Source of the DNA: Chondrosia reniformis
Taxonomy: Eukaryota > Porifera > Demospongiae > Chondrillida > Chondrillidae
Reading direction: 5' to 3'
DNA: 64,000 bases
NCBI GenBank assembly: GCA_947172415.1
Contig: OX359193.1
Location: 8,333,501-8,397,500 of the forward strand
Shown here: positions 12,354 through 25,400 of the stretch, piece by piece
How positions within the stretch are numbered: position 1 is the first letter of the stretch
Layout of the letters: each line of letters starts with the position of its first letter
Position numbers and translations under genes: made by a program
The notes under the pieces: generated by a model
Databases searched by the model: none
What the model saw: the letters and a program-made list of their open reading frames with translations, nothing else
What the model was told of the DNA's origin: nothing

Positions 12354-15300
12354 TTAGCTGTCAAAAGGGCGAATCTTGTTATTTAAAAAGTAGTCCCTAG
12401 TGTTCTGTAGGGATGGAAATAAACTGTGATATAGTTCATAATCTAAGGAATAAATATTTAATGCATCCTGCAGTAATTCCTTGGACACTCTGCAAAAGAT
12501 AACAAACATAATATATTACCACATATTTATGTACATGTATTGAAATATATATCTATGAACATCCAAATACATGTAATAACAATTTTCCATTGACAACATT
12601 TATGCGTAGGATTACAAAATCACTCAAACGATTACATCTATCATTTTCTTGTAACTTTTATCAAAAATGACTATCTGTGACCAACTCCCAAAAATATCTC
12701 CTCAACTTGGTGAACATCTAGAATTAAGACTAGTGGTCCTAGCTAGTGACAACCACTCCTTACCCTTCCTGCGGGATTGATAGAAAAGGGTGTCCTGTAG
12801 CATTGTAAATCTTTTGTTTAAGTCTCCTTCTATCTTCAACAGTCATATCTCCAAAATATACTTGCATCAGTTCTGACGTGTCTACTTTAGAATGTTCTTT
12901 AGTGGTTGATAGCATCCAGGAAGGAAGATCAACTGCCTGAAGGACATTTTCAATATCTTTGGTCAAGTTACGAAAGTTTCCAAAAAAGTCAAACTGCATA
13001 GCACAAGGATTGCATAGTTCAATTGTAGACTTGAAATGCTCATCAATTTTCCTGTTATAAATGGAAAAAGCTGAGATTTAAAGTAAGTACAGATAGATGT
13101 TTTGCTACTCACGATTGGGGGTACCAAGTCAGGTACTTTAAATACTCATCAAACGGAAGATAAAAGGCAGCTTTTCCACTATCTGGCATCTTGAACACCT
13201 GATAAGGGGTCTTATTGAAAAAGTCATGCGCTTTGATTTGGTCAAATATATTTTTCTTTATGTTGCTAAACATGGCTTTATCTGAGCTTAGGGGAATCTC
13301 CAGCTACACAACAGAAATATAAAGTAGGTAAAGGTTATATACATATGTATTTCACATATACAAATGGATACATTAATATTCCTTAAAATGGCAAGGAGTG
13401 TTTACATTATTTATGGTATATGTAGACAATTTTTCTGTGTAAAATATTACAAGCAAGTCCAAACACTGTCTTGTTAGTAAAATCAGCCAAATACCATAAT
13501 TTGAGCAATCTGCCATATAATCTTCCTACCAAAATCTCCGGCTATATAGTACTATACAGTTCAAGAGCATGAATTACCTTATCTATAAAACTAGACAGGA
13601 CCCGTTCAGTTGGGTCTCTTAATATCATAAACTTGTAGTATTCATTGAGTCTTCTCTTCTTTTCAGATGCAGAAAGCATATACATCATAATCTTCAGATG
13701 GTTACCATGGATTTTGTAGTGAGGTACAGACTCATTGGCTTTAAAGACACCTTTTAAAACTTCAAACATGTGCTTTAGATTAGTACAACCAACTATATGT
13801 AAGAAAAGATACACACCCATATATAAATTGTATCCATGTTCGCATACATCTATTAACATAGAGACCTAAACCATGAAGTATTTACAGATGTATGTACACA
13901 TATAATATTGCATGCATTATCAGAAACACCAACTATGGAATTTTGGACGCTGATACAATCTTGTTTCTGGGATGTGTTACAGCTATGACATGTGTACATT
14001 ACAAGGAATGGTAACTATACATATGTAGGAAGGGAGCTACTTGTACTGAGCTGTGCAAAGACTATAACATGATATGATATATAATCACTAGGAGATATTA
14101 TACCTTACCAACCAAGTGACCAAACTGTAATCTTGGTTGGAAGAGGTAAGTCCTATTATTTGCAACTATAGTCACCTCCCAGTCATCCAAGAAGACAAAA
14201 TTCATTAAAAAAAACACAGACATCTGTTTTTGCCCTATTTATGTACATCATAAACATATTATATCCCTACATATGAACAGACTGTGATGCCTTAAGGGTA
14301 CCCCATTGCTCCAGTTACATTTAGTTAATCTTACCTTTGGGTACATAGCAGTAGATGAGTTTATGAGTGTCATCATAAAGTAAATGGCCATAGTTGATTG
14401 GCTTCTTAGCTAGCTCTGGATGCCTTCTGCAAAACTGATCAATCACTGCTGATTGCCTCTACAGAAAGCATTGCAAGTAATTCAAGTAATCACCTGTATA
14501 ATGGACGTATATATAATAATTATTAAGTTACATAAGAGTAAATGGTATACGAACTGATGGAATACCTGACCTCAGGACCTAGCCATCTGGAGTGACAGAA
14601 ATGAAGCATACCCCATTACAGATCACCTTTCAAGTATATATGACTACTCTCAGAGCTACCTATCTATCTACTCAAATAACAAATCAAACTTGATGAGGAG
14701 TGCAACAGCAGTAATTAGATTGATACGTTGCTACGTGTGAATTAATTACATGATATTATTGTCTTAGCAATGTTGAGGCCTTTGGAAATTTTAGGACATT
14801 TTCAAGCTACAGACTGCAACTCTGGAAATAGCATTAGATCAACAGTTTTGCTACTATACCTGGTGTAGAATGGCTTGTGAGGTACCATCCTCCCACCCTT
14901 CAGGTAGGACAGTGTCTTTTAGCCCAGGGAAAGTAATTTCATCCACTGGCAGTTGAACCTTCCTTTTTATATCCACATCTGAAAGTCTGGGGTCTCTGCT
15001 CTGTGCTGTACTGCCTCTTAATAAGGAACTGGTTAGATTTTTGGTCTGTGTATTTATATCTCCAGGAGCACTAGATTGTGATTGGTCATATTGAGAGTCT
15101 CTTTGAAGATTCAGTGAATAATCATTGAAGGCACTGTTCTCATCTTCCATTAAGTGTGATGGAACTACCTTTTTTGGTAGGCCAACCTCTGAAACTAAAA
15201 GCACTATACAGAAAGTTTATGAATAAATTAATTACAATATAGTATAATAATATTGACTACTAAAACATAAGTAATGGCTTGTCTCACAATTTCTACAGTG

Positions 15301-16037
15301 TCTCTAGTCAAATAGCAGTCATGATTTGAAGTTTAAACCAAACACAAGTGACAGATAAGAAAATATTTGTGTATAATCACAAATCACTTATGCAGACTAT
15401 GTCTCTATATTGTGAACAACTTCTTTAATTAAGCTGTAAAGGAATTTAGATGATTTAAAAATGGTATGACATGAATTTAAGAAATGCTAACAGTTAAAAA
15501 GGAATATCACATTTCCGTATGCAAAGGTTTGAATAGAACCACAATAAGAATCTACGTAGTATGTATTAATTGAAATTGTAGTTAATAATTACTATAGCTG
15601 CTATTCATACAATGATTAGCACGCTCTGGGGCGTTGGCATTCAGTTAGTACAAACATTAATTCAATGATCCAGACATATTCAAATCCCACTATTCAACAT
15701 AATGGATACATGTGTATCATAGGAAGAAATTAGAACCAGTCCATTCTTCTTAGAGACAGACGACAGATATTCGTACGGTTTTGCTTTAATCTCGTAGCGA
15801 CACTATCGTACAGAGACGACCACACAGCCTCATAATAGAGTAGTGTACGTTGCATACATAAGATACAGTACAACACTACACAGTTCAATCACCATACGCT
15901 GAACTTAGTACTAGAAACTCACCGCCGTCGTCATTCAACTCCGTCGTTGTCTGTTTATTTCGGTGTAACCTGGTTATTAAAAGTAAACTGCCCACTGAAC
16001 AACATAATAGTACGTAAAAAAATCGTCTTCGAATCAT
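12354..16037 (-). CDS. Golgi carbohydrate sulfotransferase (CHST8-14 / Sulfotransfer_2 family)
   Basis: Seven exons join without a frame break: 16037-15923, 15203-14860, 14458-14335, 13792-13578, 13303-13113, 13051-12764 and 12489-12354, giving 470 aa. Seen: a type II membrane start (MIRRRFFYVLLCCSVGSLLL) and a variable Ser/Asp-rich stem of about 120 aa. The catalytic domain begins with YCYVPKVGCTNLKHMF, the 5'-phosphosulfate-binding loop. It includes FMILRDPTERVLSSFIDK, the 3'-phosphate-binding motif with Arg and Ser. It ends with LCNPCAMQFDFFGNF and a C-terminal Tyr/Phe-rich helix. Known: the family moves sulfate from PAPS to chondroitin, dermatan, HNK-1 or GalNAc-4 positions in the Golgi lumen. 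Substrate cannot be told from sequence. The stop is about 370 bp upstream of the RhoGEF start, on the same strand. Confidence 0.93.
14108..14215. repeat. Interspersed repeat, copy A (intron)
   Basis: This segment aligns with 49555-49670 at roughly 70% by eye. Shared blocks include CCAAGTGACC, TAATCTTG, TCCTATTA and CTCCCAGTCATCCAAGA. It lies in a sulfotransferase intron and can be mistaken for an exon, but the flanking exons join in frame without it. Confidence 0.55.
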
Positions 16038-16269
16038 ATCTGGTCACTGATCATCAGTGAATAAAGTCTTCTCTGGGAAGGTGGTGAGGTTTAAGGAAAT
16101 AATTAGGGTTCTCTGCCGATTAGTTCTAGATTTAGACCTCCTTCCTCAACTATACATAGCTGGTATACATACTATATCCGCACTAAATATAAAGGTGTGG
16201 ATGATTAAAGAATGTATCGATATAATTTTATGATATGATAATTATACATATCGATACAGCTTGCAAAAA

Positions 16270-18870
16270 TCAATCAAAAAAAGAAATTTTTGCTAATGTT
16301 TTGTAACTACCAGTTTCATCAAATTCTGTCCTTGTTAATATATGCAAATTCTTCACTTCAACTGTACCAAAATCAAAATCTTTGAAATCCTGAAAGAAGA
16401 GATCAGCTTTATGTAGTGTGACTATATCTGGGAAGTGAGTTCTGAAGGTGCCTACATTCAATATTCCACTGACATCTACTGCACTTCTGTGGGACTGTTT
16501 AGGTTTGTTATCACTGTCCGTTTGGTCCTTCCACTTGCTGTTTATCAATGTTGCATGAATCTTTACATTCTGGCGTCCAAAATCTCTCTCCATCATGCCT
16601 GCCTTCACAAATTCTTCTACAATACCGTCCGCCACAGTCTGTAATCTATGTACATGAAAGATCAAAAGAGAATGTTACACTATAATAATTACCTTCAACA
16701 AGATACAAGCGATATAAGATTATCTCAGTTACTTTGATGTATTGATACTTGTAGAGGTTATGTAGAATAATAAATACTGGTTATATAAGTCCCTTTAACA
16801 ACCTATTGGATCCATCAACACATGATGCCTTGATGTACAACACATGTGCCATTTTTGGATCATCAGTCATAATATCAAGTCCTTTTAGCTGAAGAATTAG
16901 TTTTTGATCTTTGAGAAAGGATTGAACAACATTTCTACTTTTTTTCAGCACTTTACAGGCATCCTCCTGGATAGATTACACAATATTCACAACAAATTAG
17001 CTACTATTAGTAAATTACTACATCTTGCTTATAGTGTGACATGAATAATACAAATGACTTACAATATCTTTGTCACATAGCAATTTTAGCATTCCTAAGG
17101 TTAAATGGAGCTTTACTGGGTTTTGGAACACTTGCGGACAAATACCCTCTGCAAACTGCATGGAAGAATGGATGGTGGATGGATGGATGGGTGGGTGGGT
17201 GGATGGATGGATGGATGGATGGATGGATGGATGGATGGATGGATGGATGGATGGATGGATGGATGGATGGATGGATGGACAGATGGACGGCTGGATGGAT
17301 GGATGGATGGATGGATGGACGGCTGGATGGATGGATGGATGGACGGCTGGATGGATGGACGGATGTAGCATGTGAACTAACTTGGTACCTCTTGAGACAC
17401 ATTTCTGTGAAAGTAGCTACATTAGTCATCACATCAGAGTTATTCAAAACAATAGCAACAAAATGTGTCTCCTTGACATTCTTCCTAGCTCCTTCACAAA
17501 TGATTTCAATTTGTGTTTTAGCCTTTAAGACATCCTCCTTTGATCTTCCAGTGATTTCTACAGAAGTGGTACCCCATTATAGTGGTGCCCCATTACAGTG
17601 GTGCCCCATTACAGTGGTACCCCATTATAGTGGTGCCCCATTACAGTGGTACCCCATTACAGTGGTACCCCATTACAGTGGTGCCCCATTACAGTGGTGC
17701 CCCATTACAGTGGTGCCCCATTACAGTGGTACCCCATTACAGTGGTACCCCATTACAGTGGTACCCCATTACAGTGGTACCCCATTACAGTGGTACCCCA
17801 TTACAGTGGTACCCCATTACAGTGGTACCCCATTACAGTGGTACCCCATTACAGTGGTACCCCATTACAGTGGTACCCCATTACAGTGGTACCCCATTAC
17901 AGTGGTACCCCATTACAGTGGTACCCCATTACAGTGGTACCCCATTACAGTGGTGCCCCATTACAGTGGTACCCCATTACAGTGGTACCCAATTACAGTG
18001 GTACCCCATTACAGTGGTACCCTGTGTTTGATCACACAACTGACCGACTGGTCCTTTCTGCCCTCTCTTTGGAATGGCGATGCTGCAACTTGTCCTCTTC
18101 TCAATATTGGCCTTAGTTTTGCCCATTTTCCCGACAATTATTCCATTAAACGAGAAAGGAACAAACAGGTTGACCTTATATCCTCCTCTCTCTATTGGAA
18201 TGATGTCAGTATCCCCCAAGAATCCAGTCTCATCTTCTTCATTTTCTGTCAAGAATAGTCACCAAAATATGACAATAGAAACTGACATAAGGAGTAGATA
18301 CAGAGAAACTTAAAGCTAGATATAGTTATAAAGTTAGTGATTGTGTAAAGGCTTTTGGTAAAGTTCGTCCTTGTATGATCTCACAATCTGAGTTTAAGGC
18401 ATAGGGAAAGTGCCACATACTCTGGAGCTTATCCATTAGGTAGTCGTCACTAAGAAGATATTGGTGAAATGGACTGAATTCAAAGACTTTACAATGCTGC
18501 TTTGGGATAAGTTGAGTTTAGTTATATATCATATGCACATAATATATCTTTCAGTAATAGAGGAAGAAATTACTCGGAACTGTTAATTACTTCCTGGACA
18601 CTGTAATCTGTCTTTTTAGAAGACCTTTATTATGTAATTTATCGATCACTTGAAGCACGTTTCCACGATCAAATTGACCGACTTATATATGACTCAATTA
18701 TTTCAATCACGTTTGGATACATTACTTAGAAGGCTGATGGGCCCACCTGGAAATAAGTCTTCTGCATCTCCATGGCGAAACGCTCCTGAATCTATCGAAG
18801 GTAAATCAACTGGTAGCTTTCGATATCGTCTGCCGTCGATTTCTACAATCTCTGGTTGGAGAATGTCCAT
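16270..18870 (-). CDS. ASCC1: ASCC1, KH plus 2H-phosphoesterase-like subunit
   Basis: Start at 18870 with [18 protein letters not shown], closely resembling the N-terminus of animal ASCC1. A KH exon (about 18265-18020) has [20 protein letters not shown] and a following [12 protein letters not shown]. Then come an [18 protein letters not shown] exon, the first HxT motif (KLHLTLGML, about 17100), a [14 protein letters not shown] exon, and the second HxT motif ([12 protein letters not shown]) in the last exon, ending 16270. Known: ASCC1 pairs a KH RNA-binding domain with an AKAP7-like 2H phosphoesterase fold and works with ASCC2/ASCC3 in transcription coactivation, alkylation repair and ribosome quality control. 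Both HxT motifs are intact. The exon 1 to exon 2 join (18747 to about 18500) does not keep phase in the simplest reading, so a small exon or other donor is likely missing here. Two introns are tandem repeats. Confidence 0.9.
17163..17370. repeat. ATGG/TGGA array filling an ASCC1 intron
   Basis: About 200 bases of (ATGG)n with a few GACGGCTGG variants. The minus-strand donor after the CLKRYQ codons and the acceptor just before [10 protein letters not shown] lie within about 20 bases of the array, so the intron is essentially all repeat. Confidence 0.93.
17566..18023. repeat. 16-bp minisatellite filling the next ASCC1 intron, about 28 copies
   Basis: The unit is ATTACAGTGGTACCCC (variants GTGCCCC). 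On the minus strand each unit reads GGTACCACTGTAATGG, so each contains the same GTACC as the intron's own donor at the end of the KH exon. The array runs from the donor to about ten bases before the acceptor. The long Pro-Ile-Thr-Val-Val-Pro ORF on the plus strand is an artefact. Confidence 0.93.
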
Positions 18871-19478
18871 ATTAGAAGTTTACGTTTCAAGGGGAATTTC
18901 CCCTCTTAGAGGACGCATACTGTTTTCTGCTATTGATTACGCAATCTCTCCTGTCGTCTTAGCAACATTTCGCGGTACTCGAGTTTAATACGGAATTTTA
19001 CGGAAAATAACGTACTGCAATTGAATGGCTTCACAACGTCGGTACCTCAGTGCTTGAGCCAAAGGACATCCAGCCAGAGATTCATTGGTCATTTACAAAG
19101 CGTGAACTTTGGTTTACAGATTATTGTCGTTATTATCTAACTCCAGTTAAATTTTATCCTAAAGTTGCATTTCTCGAGGTAAGGAAACCTTTGAAGACTT
19201 TTTGTTCGTCTTGTTTCTGTCGCCACAAAATTGAGCACTGCCGTCTTTAAGGCCTTTTAGATCAGTCGATTAGATTATAGTATAGATACAGTTTACCCTG
19301 TAGTTAAGGCAATCGACAAGTGCTCAGTGTAATAATCAAAGTACATTCGATCGAACACTAGTCAAATGTATTGTAAGAAGCTTGTTTTCCGTTGTAAAGG
19401 TCAAGTATGAAGCAATATTTTGTTCTTTATAATGTGTCTATCTTTATATTTGTAGTAAAGCTGTCATTTTGAATATCC
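18871..19478. promoter_or_regulatory. Shared 5' region between divergent ASCC1 and SAP130
   Basis: About 600 bp separates the ASCC1 start codon (minus) from the first proposed SAP130 ATG (plus). An ATG at 19026 opens only a ten-codon ORF. A good donor (CGAG followed by GTAAGG, near 19180) suggests 19026-19180 is part of a 5' untranslated exon. No TATA box was recognised. Confidence 0.5.
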
Positions 19479-22400
19479 ATGTCAGAAAGAAGCGCGAAGG
19501 TACGTTTTGTATGCTGTATTAATAAGTATCAGTTTAGTAGGCAGTGTTTGCGTATTAATTGCCTCTGCGTCTTTGTATAGTAAGTAGAAATCTTGCTCAA
19601 AGCTTTCTTGTAAAGTTAGTAATAGTTTCAAAAAAATCGTAACATAAGTAAACGAAATTCTAAAAGATTAAAAATATAAAGGATTTAGACTTGAAATGAT
19701 TAAATTGCTATTTCACAAGATGCCAAGCCAGTGCTTGCAAAGCAAGGTACGCCTTATTTTTATCAAGACCACGGCAACATTCAGGAGATACGTACCATCT
19801 TGTCTGTTTATCCAAGAGATCCTTCTCCATCACTTTTTGTTAACATCACAAAAGTATAGGGTCTAAAGGTCACAGTATAAGACCTTGAATTTCTGTCTGT
19901 TTACAAGTGACTTTCCTTGCTTTTTGAAACAGGTAATAATGGAAGTAGTTTTAGAGGAGTTTATTGAAATACTCGAGTGTGTGCATGTGAACTTTTAAAG
20001 TAACTTCCAGGGACTGGTTCCCCTTGATTGTGTAACTGTTTTGCGTGTTGCTTTCATAAAAAAACAAACAAACTGCAATTCTACATAAAACATATTATAT
20101 ACACATTGACTTGTATATCAGCTCTTAAAAGCCTACATATGTATATATATCTTTTGTATATTGTTGATATGAAATTTTGTATATACGTATGTCATGTTGT
20201 ATATCATTTAGTGTTTGTGTGTCACTTTACAGAGCCCTTCCAGTCCACACAATCATGCCATTGCTGGTCCAGGAACCGGACCCAGCATGTCTGGGCAGCA
20301 GGGCCCAGAGTCTTATCCCATCCTCTCTCCTGGATACTCACCGTCTCTCTCAATTCAGCCGATATTCCCCCACAAACCACTGCAGACAAGCCAGGATCTG
20401 GGACCGCCAATGTTTAACATACGTGAGTGAATCCTAGCCAACCACACCTGTGCTACCGTGTGCTTGTCCCAGTGGTATCAAGGTTGTCATAATGTGAATG
20501 ATTATATATGCTGCTCTAAGGGTATTTACGTACCAGTTGAGTGTTGCAGTCATTGGGTAGGCAGATAAAGTGTGGCAACACTCATATGTACATACACTTA
20601 CTGAACATTGATGATTCTAAATTGAATATTCTAGACAAACCTGATAAAGTCTTAGGTTTACGGGGTATACATATACATACTTGAGAACCAGCAGTCAATC
20701 CGGTTCTGACATTGTGTCTCTCTTAAACTTGCAACAAATTGTGCAGTTGTTGTGTAATGTTCCGTCAGTATGAAGATATATAGTTTGAAATGTGACTGGA
20801 GCATTGTTGTGATGAACACAGATCTTGTGTTGAAATTGTAGTGTCTGATTCGTTTTGTGTATTCCCCTCTCATATGATGTATGGTTAAACAATTGTGGTT
20901 TTGTTATCACTTGAAGTATCCATGTCTTCCTCTCTGGTAGCTCTGAACTTGGGTGAGCCCAACTCCTCCCTCCAGCCCTCCCTTGTGCCCAGCACCAGCA
21001 TCCAAGGACCCCTCCCCAACCCTGCCCAGTCGGCCATGATTCTCCCAGCTGGGGGCAGAATGTATTCCACAAGCCTGTCCAGGTCCCCTGCTCCCCCGCA
21101 CTTTATCATGTACCCCCCCCACCATCCTCTGGCATCTGGAGCTAAACCTCTGTCCAAAGTGACATCAACCTCAGTACCAAACCAGTCTCATCCCTCCCTT
21201 GTCCAATCAAGAGGCAAGACCGGTTCATCCAGATCTACAAGTCTGCCCAATGATATGTCCGCCAGCAGGATGGACACACCCACCAGCAAGATGGACACAC
21301 CCACCAGTAGGATGGACACACCCACCAACAAGATGGACACACCCACCAACAAGATGGACACACCAACCAGCAAGATGGACACACTCACCAGCAAGATGGA
21401 CATACCCACCAGCAAGATGGACACACCCACCAGTAGGATGGACACACCCACCAATAAGATGGACATACCCACCAATAAGATGGACACACCCACCAATAAG
21501 ATGGATATATCCAGCAGTAGAGTGGTCCCACCCTCAAGCTACAGTGACAGTGAATGTCCATCGGATGGCAAGCCCAAGACATTAGTGAAGCATCGTCCAG
21601 CAAAGGCTTCCTTAGAGACAGACCCTGGCTGCAGCAGTGGTAGCAGGACCACTACGTCTGATGGAGTGGGGCCAGGAAAGGAAAGACCTTTTAATGAGCT
21701 GCACAATTTAGCAAAAGTCTCGACACACCTGAACTGTAAGTTACATGTATTTAGGGCATTGTAGAGCTTCTAGTGAGCTCCACTTCCTAACCGTTAACTG
21801 TACTATTTTGTTAACTTTAACCGAAAGTGGTAACTAGTAGCAGGTTAATGTTACCGAACATAAATACCTCTGTATATAAATGTTATAGCGTAATTTGTAA
21901 ACTTTTGGATATTCACCTGGTACAGCAGTGCAGCAGCACATGTACGTATGTACCTTTATGAGGATCATGTTGACCAGTCTCAGAGGAGACAGCAGGCAGT
22001 CCTTAAGTATAACACTAGTATTGTAGTTAGAGTGACAATCAATAAACTAGCCAGGAGACGTGACCTCATTTGTGCATTGTTATTGGTGAACCAATGTATA
22101 ATGTATGTGTGTTTGTGCATGTTATCTGCTCTCAACTGTTATTTGTGTGACTGTCTGATTGTGTGCAGTTGATCCCAACCAGTTCCTAGCGTCTGTTCCA
22201 AGCAAGACGTCAGCCAATCTTTCCGACCATCCCAAAGGGAACAGTGTTGATGGAATGGAAGACTTTAGGTCAGTGTGCATGTACGTATGTGTGAGTACGT
22301 ATGTGGTATCCAAGTACCACATTCCTCATTGCCTATGAATATAATTAGGCTAATGAGAGGAGTGGTTAAATGGTTTGGTTTGGTGACGTTGACATTTTCT

Positions 22401-25400
22401 TTGGATGCTCAAGTGGAATTGTTTAGTGTAGAATTTTGAATTTGGCAGATATAAATGATAGCATTTAAATTAAGCGGTTGATCATACGTACGTACATAGG
22501 GTGGCTGGGTTAATGTAATTGCGTGATAATAGTGTCCTGTGTGTTAGTATACTGTTCACCAGTTGGGGTTTCTGTGTGTAGTGGCAGTGATGGGCAGAGT
22601 CCAACAGAAGTGGTTAGAAAGACTGTGGCACAGACCTCAGGTGAGTGATACTTGTGCAAGAAGGTAAAAGAGCTCTCAGTGCTCGTATGCTGTTGTTGTG
22701 AATATAATTAAGCTGTTGCCAGCTATCAGTTACACCCTTGATAGACAAGAGTCTGTGTTAGACTGTATAGAGATATAGATGGGCTACAAGTGACCATACA
22801 CTATACAGACAGAAATGTATTTATATTTTAAGTTGAAACTTTGCAATGAATTCTGAGCAAGCTTCAAAAGAATTATTAAGATTATAGTTGCATCATTTAA
22901 AACTGTTAATTTGCAATAATTCTTGATAAGTTGACATTTCAATTGATTTTGAAGGAAATTTTAAGCTTCATAGAACTGTAATGGGAATTGATTGGAACTT
23001 TACAACGTTACCCTTTGCATGCAATTGTTTTGTCTTGCATGACTGTGCCGACTTATTCTGTTAGATGTGCCGACCAATACGTCTGATCAGTTACGTCCTG
23101 TACCGATGGCAGTGACTGGAGCTCCAGGACCCATTATCAGCCACTCAGTGAAGGCCGGCGACCAGAACGTTCACACTGCACCAACATTCAACATACTAGC
23201 TCAGGAGGCTCAGAAGGTCCTGTTGGCCAACACCTCTCCCGCTGTCCAGAGCACTGACAAGGGAGGACAGCTGAAGAGGACGACACACTCTATTGCAGCC
23301 ACTGCAGGAAGCCCTACTCTAGGTCGACCTCTCACCTCTCACGGTAGTCCTCAGCTAAACAGTGACACTACAAAGGGATACAATGCAGTAACCAGTGGTG
23401 CTTCACAGCACTTCAATGTGAGTCACTAGACATAAATAGTCTTTTGAAATTGTTGATAATTACCTTTTCATTAGTGGTTTTTACTATACGTATTCAATGT
23501 ACATGTTTATGAATAATCTAAACGCCATTTTCCTGCATACTACATCGATTGAGTAAAAGGCCTATAGGGAGCTAAACCTAGTGAGAGCTTTGCATGCATA
23601 AAAGGCTAAAGAATATACAAGTAGAATAGACGATTTCCTATACCTAAAGGGAAAGCTGTTTTAGCCGTTTCTGGGAATTCCACCCTTCATTAGTGACCAT
23701 GGAAGTCTTTGACTTCTTTCTTCTCTAAGTCCTTAACTCTGTATGTGTCATTTAAGACTAACAGCTGCTTGAGAGCTACGAAACCTATCAAGATATTATG
23801 TAGTTCTGTGCTCTGTCTTCACTCTAATTTCCTCTAGCTACAGTGCTGTATATTTCATGCCACTTCAGTGAAATTTCTCACTCCCTTTACAATCTTACCT
23901 TCCCTGTCTAGCAATCTGGTATGCTCCATCAATCAACTCCATCATCTAGTGTGACAAGCAGTTTCTGCAGCTCTCACTCTTTGAATCTACATCACCCACC
24001 TCGCACCAACTCTACCAGCCAGGCCCATACAGTCACCTCTCCCACCAGCACACCTTCCAAACCAGGCATACTGCAAAGAAAGAGGAACTCGGACTAGTAA
24101 GATATACACACTATCAATATATGTACATAATTGCACTTTTTTCTTTTTTCCTCAAATTGTATTGTTATTCAAATTGTTTGCCTCAACACTGCATTTACAG
24201 CTCAACCGGATCACTTCATCTTCCAAAGGAGTCGCTAAAGACAGGCGATCACCTTTCACAGCCCTCGGCTTCAGGAGGTACTACCACAAGTGACTTTAGT
24301 TCACCAAGAAAGAAACCCAGAAAGCAGAATCACACGTTAGTTTGGGAAACCCCCTTGAGTGTCCCTTATCCAGTGATGCCTGTAATTTAATAATCATTGA
24401 GATTGGTTCATGATTAATGTTATTAGCTTATATGTCACCCAAGTTTGGTTACCTAAAGTATTAATACGTAGCATGTGTGCAAGTGTTTTTGTATTGCTTC
24501 CTGATCTCCCATGGTTATGTCACCTGTTTGTGTATTTTATAACACAGTGTCTAGTCATGTGCCTGTCATGTGATCAACATGTGATTGTCATTTGTAGGCC
24601 CTTATCTGTGGATCACTATGCCAACAGCATTTCAGATGACACTGGGGCCAACTCATTAGAGTGTGATCTCGAGGATATGCCCTCGTCTCCGGATCACTCC
24701 TCGCATCCCTCATCAGAGGAGAAGCTACCAGATTCTGTAGTGGATAATGACAGAACAAAGCCCAATCTAGCCACCAGAAGGTTGTTTAAGGATGATACAG
24801 GTACTTGGGTATGCTAACTGTACATGCTCACAGCGTCTTAGCTTGCCAATGGATAAGCTACGTACTTACGTATGTTGACGGATACTGTTCCCCTTAACTG
24901 TAACATCAAGTCACAGTATATCGTATACGTACATATATACATTATAGTGGCATCATTTATAGAAATTTGTGTAAATATAAGAAAAAAAAATTGTTTAGTA
25001 TATGACGACATTGTGTTGCAGTGAATTGCAGTTAGTTGCAAATCTCAGTTAGTGCTTAAGAAGTTGCCTAAACACTATACAGTTCAAATACATATACGTA
25101 CAAGAATAGCAAGTCCTTGAGACACCACATATGTACGTATACGTACAAGAATAGCTAGTCCTTGAGACACCACATATGTACGTATACGTACAAGAATAGC
25201 AAGTCCTTGAGACACCACATATGTACGTACGTGATGTTTGTAGATTTTGAGACGCAACTTCGGTGCTTGGCAGAACTAAAGAGACCTCCTGTGCTGGCCG
25301 GTCAAAAAATAAACTCAAAAGCTGCACATTGTCACTTTTGGAGATATTCCGACTTCAGAACTAAAGGTAGGTTACAGTAATATGAGCACTGCATTAGCCA

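Noticed and set aside
14108-14160. An apparent exon reading ITVWSLG in the sulfotransferase
   Set aside because: The exons at 14335 and 13792 join directly to make the conserved PKVGCTN loop; this segment is part of an interspersed repeat.
17041-18258. A 405-aa plus-strand ORF with Met-Asp-Gly-Trp and Pro-Ile-Thr-Val-Val repeats
   Set aside because: It is made by two tandem arrays and antisense to ASCC1 exons with conserved KH and HxT motifs.
19026-19250. ORF or first exon with MLEPKDIQPEIHWSFTKREL
   Set aside because: The first ATG is followed by an early stop and no family match is evident; more likely a 5' untranslated exon.
20895-21157. Minus-strand ORFs antisense to the long SAP130 exon
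   Set aside because: Low-complexity shadows of the Ser/Pro-rich coding exon.
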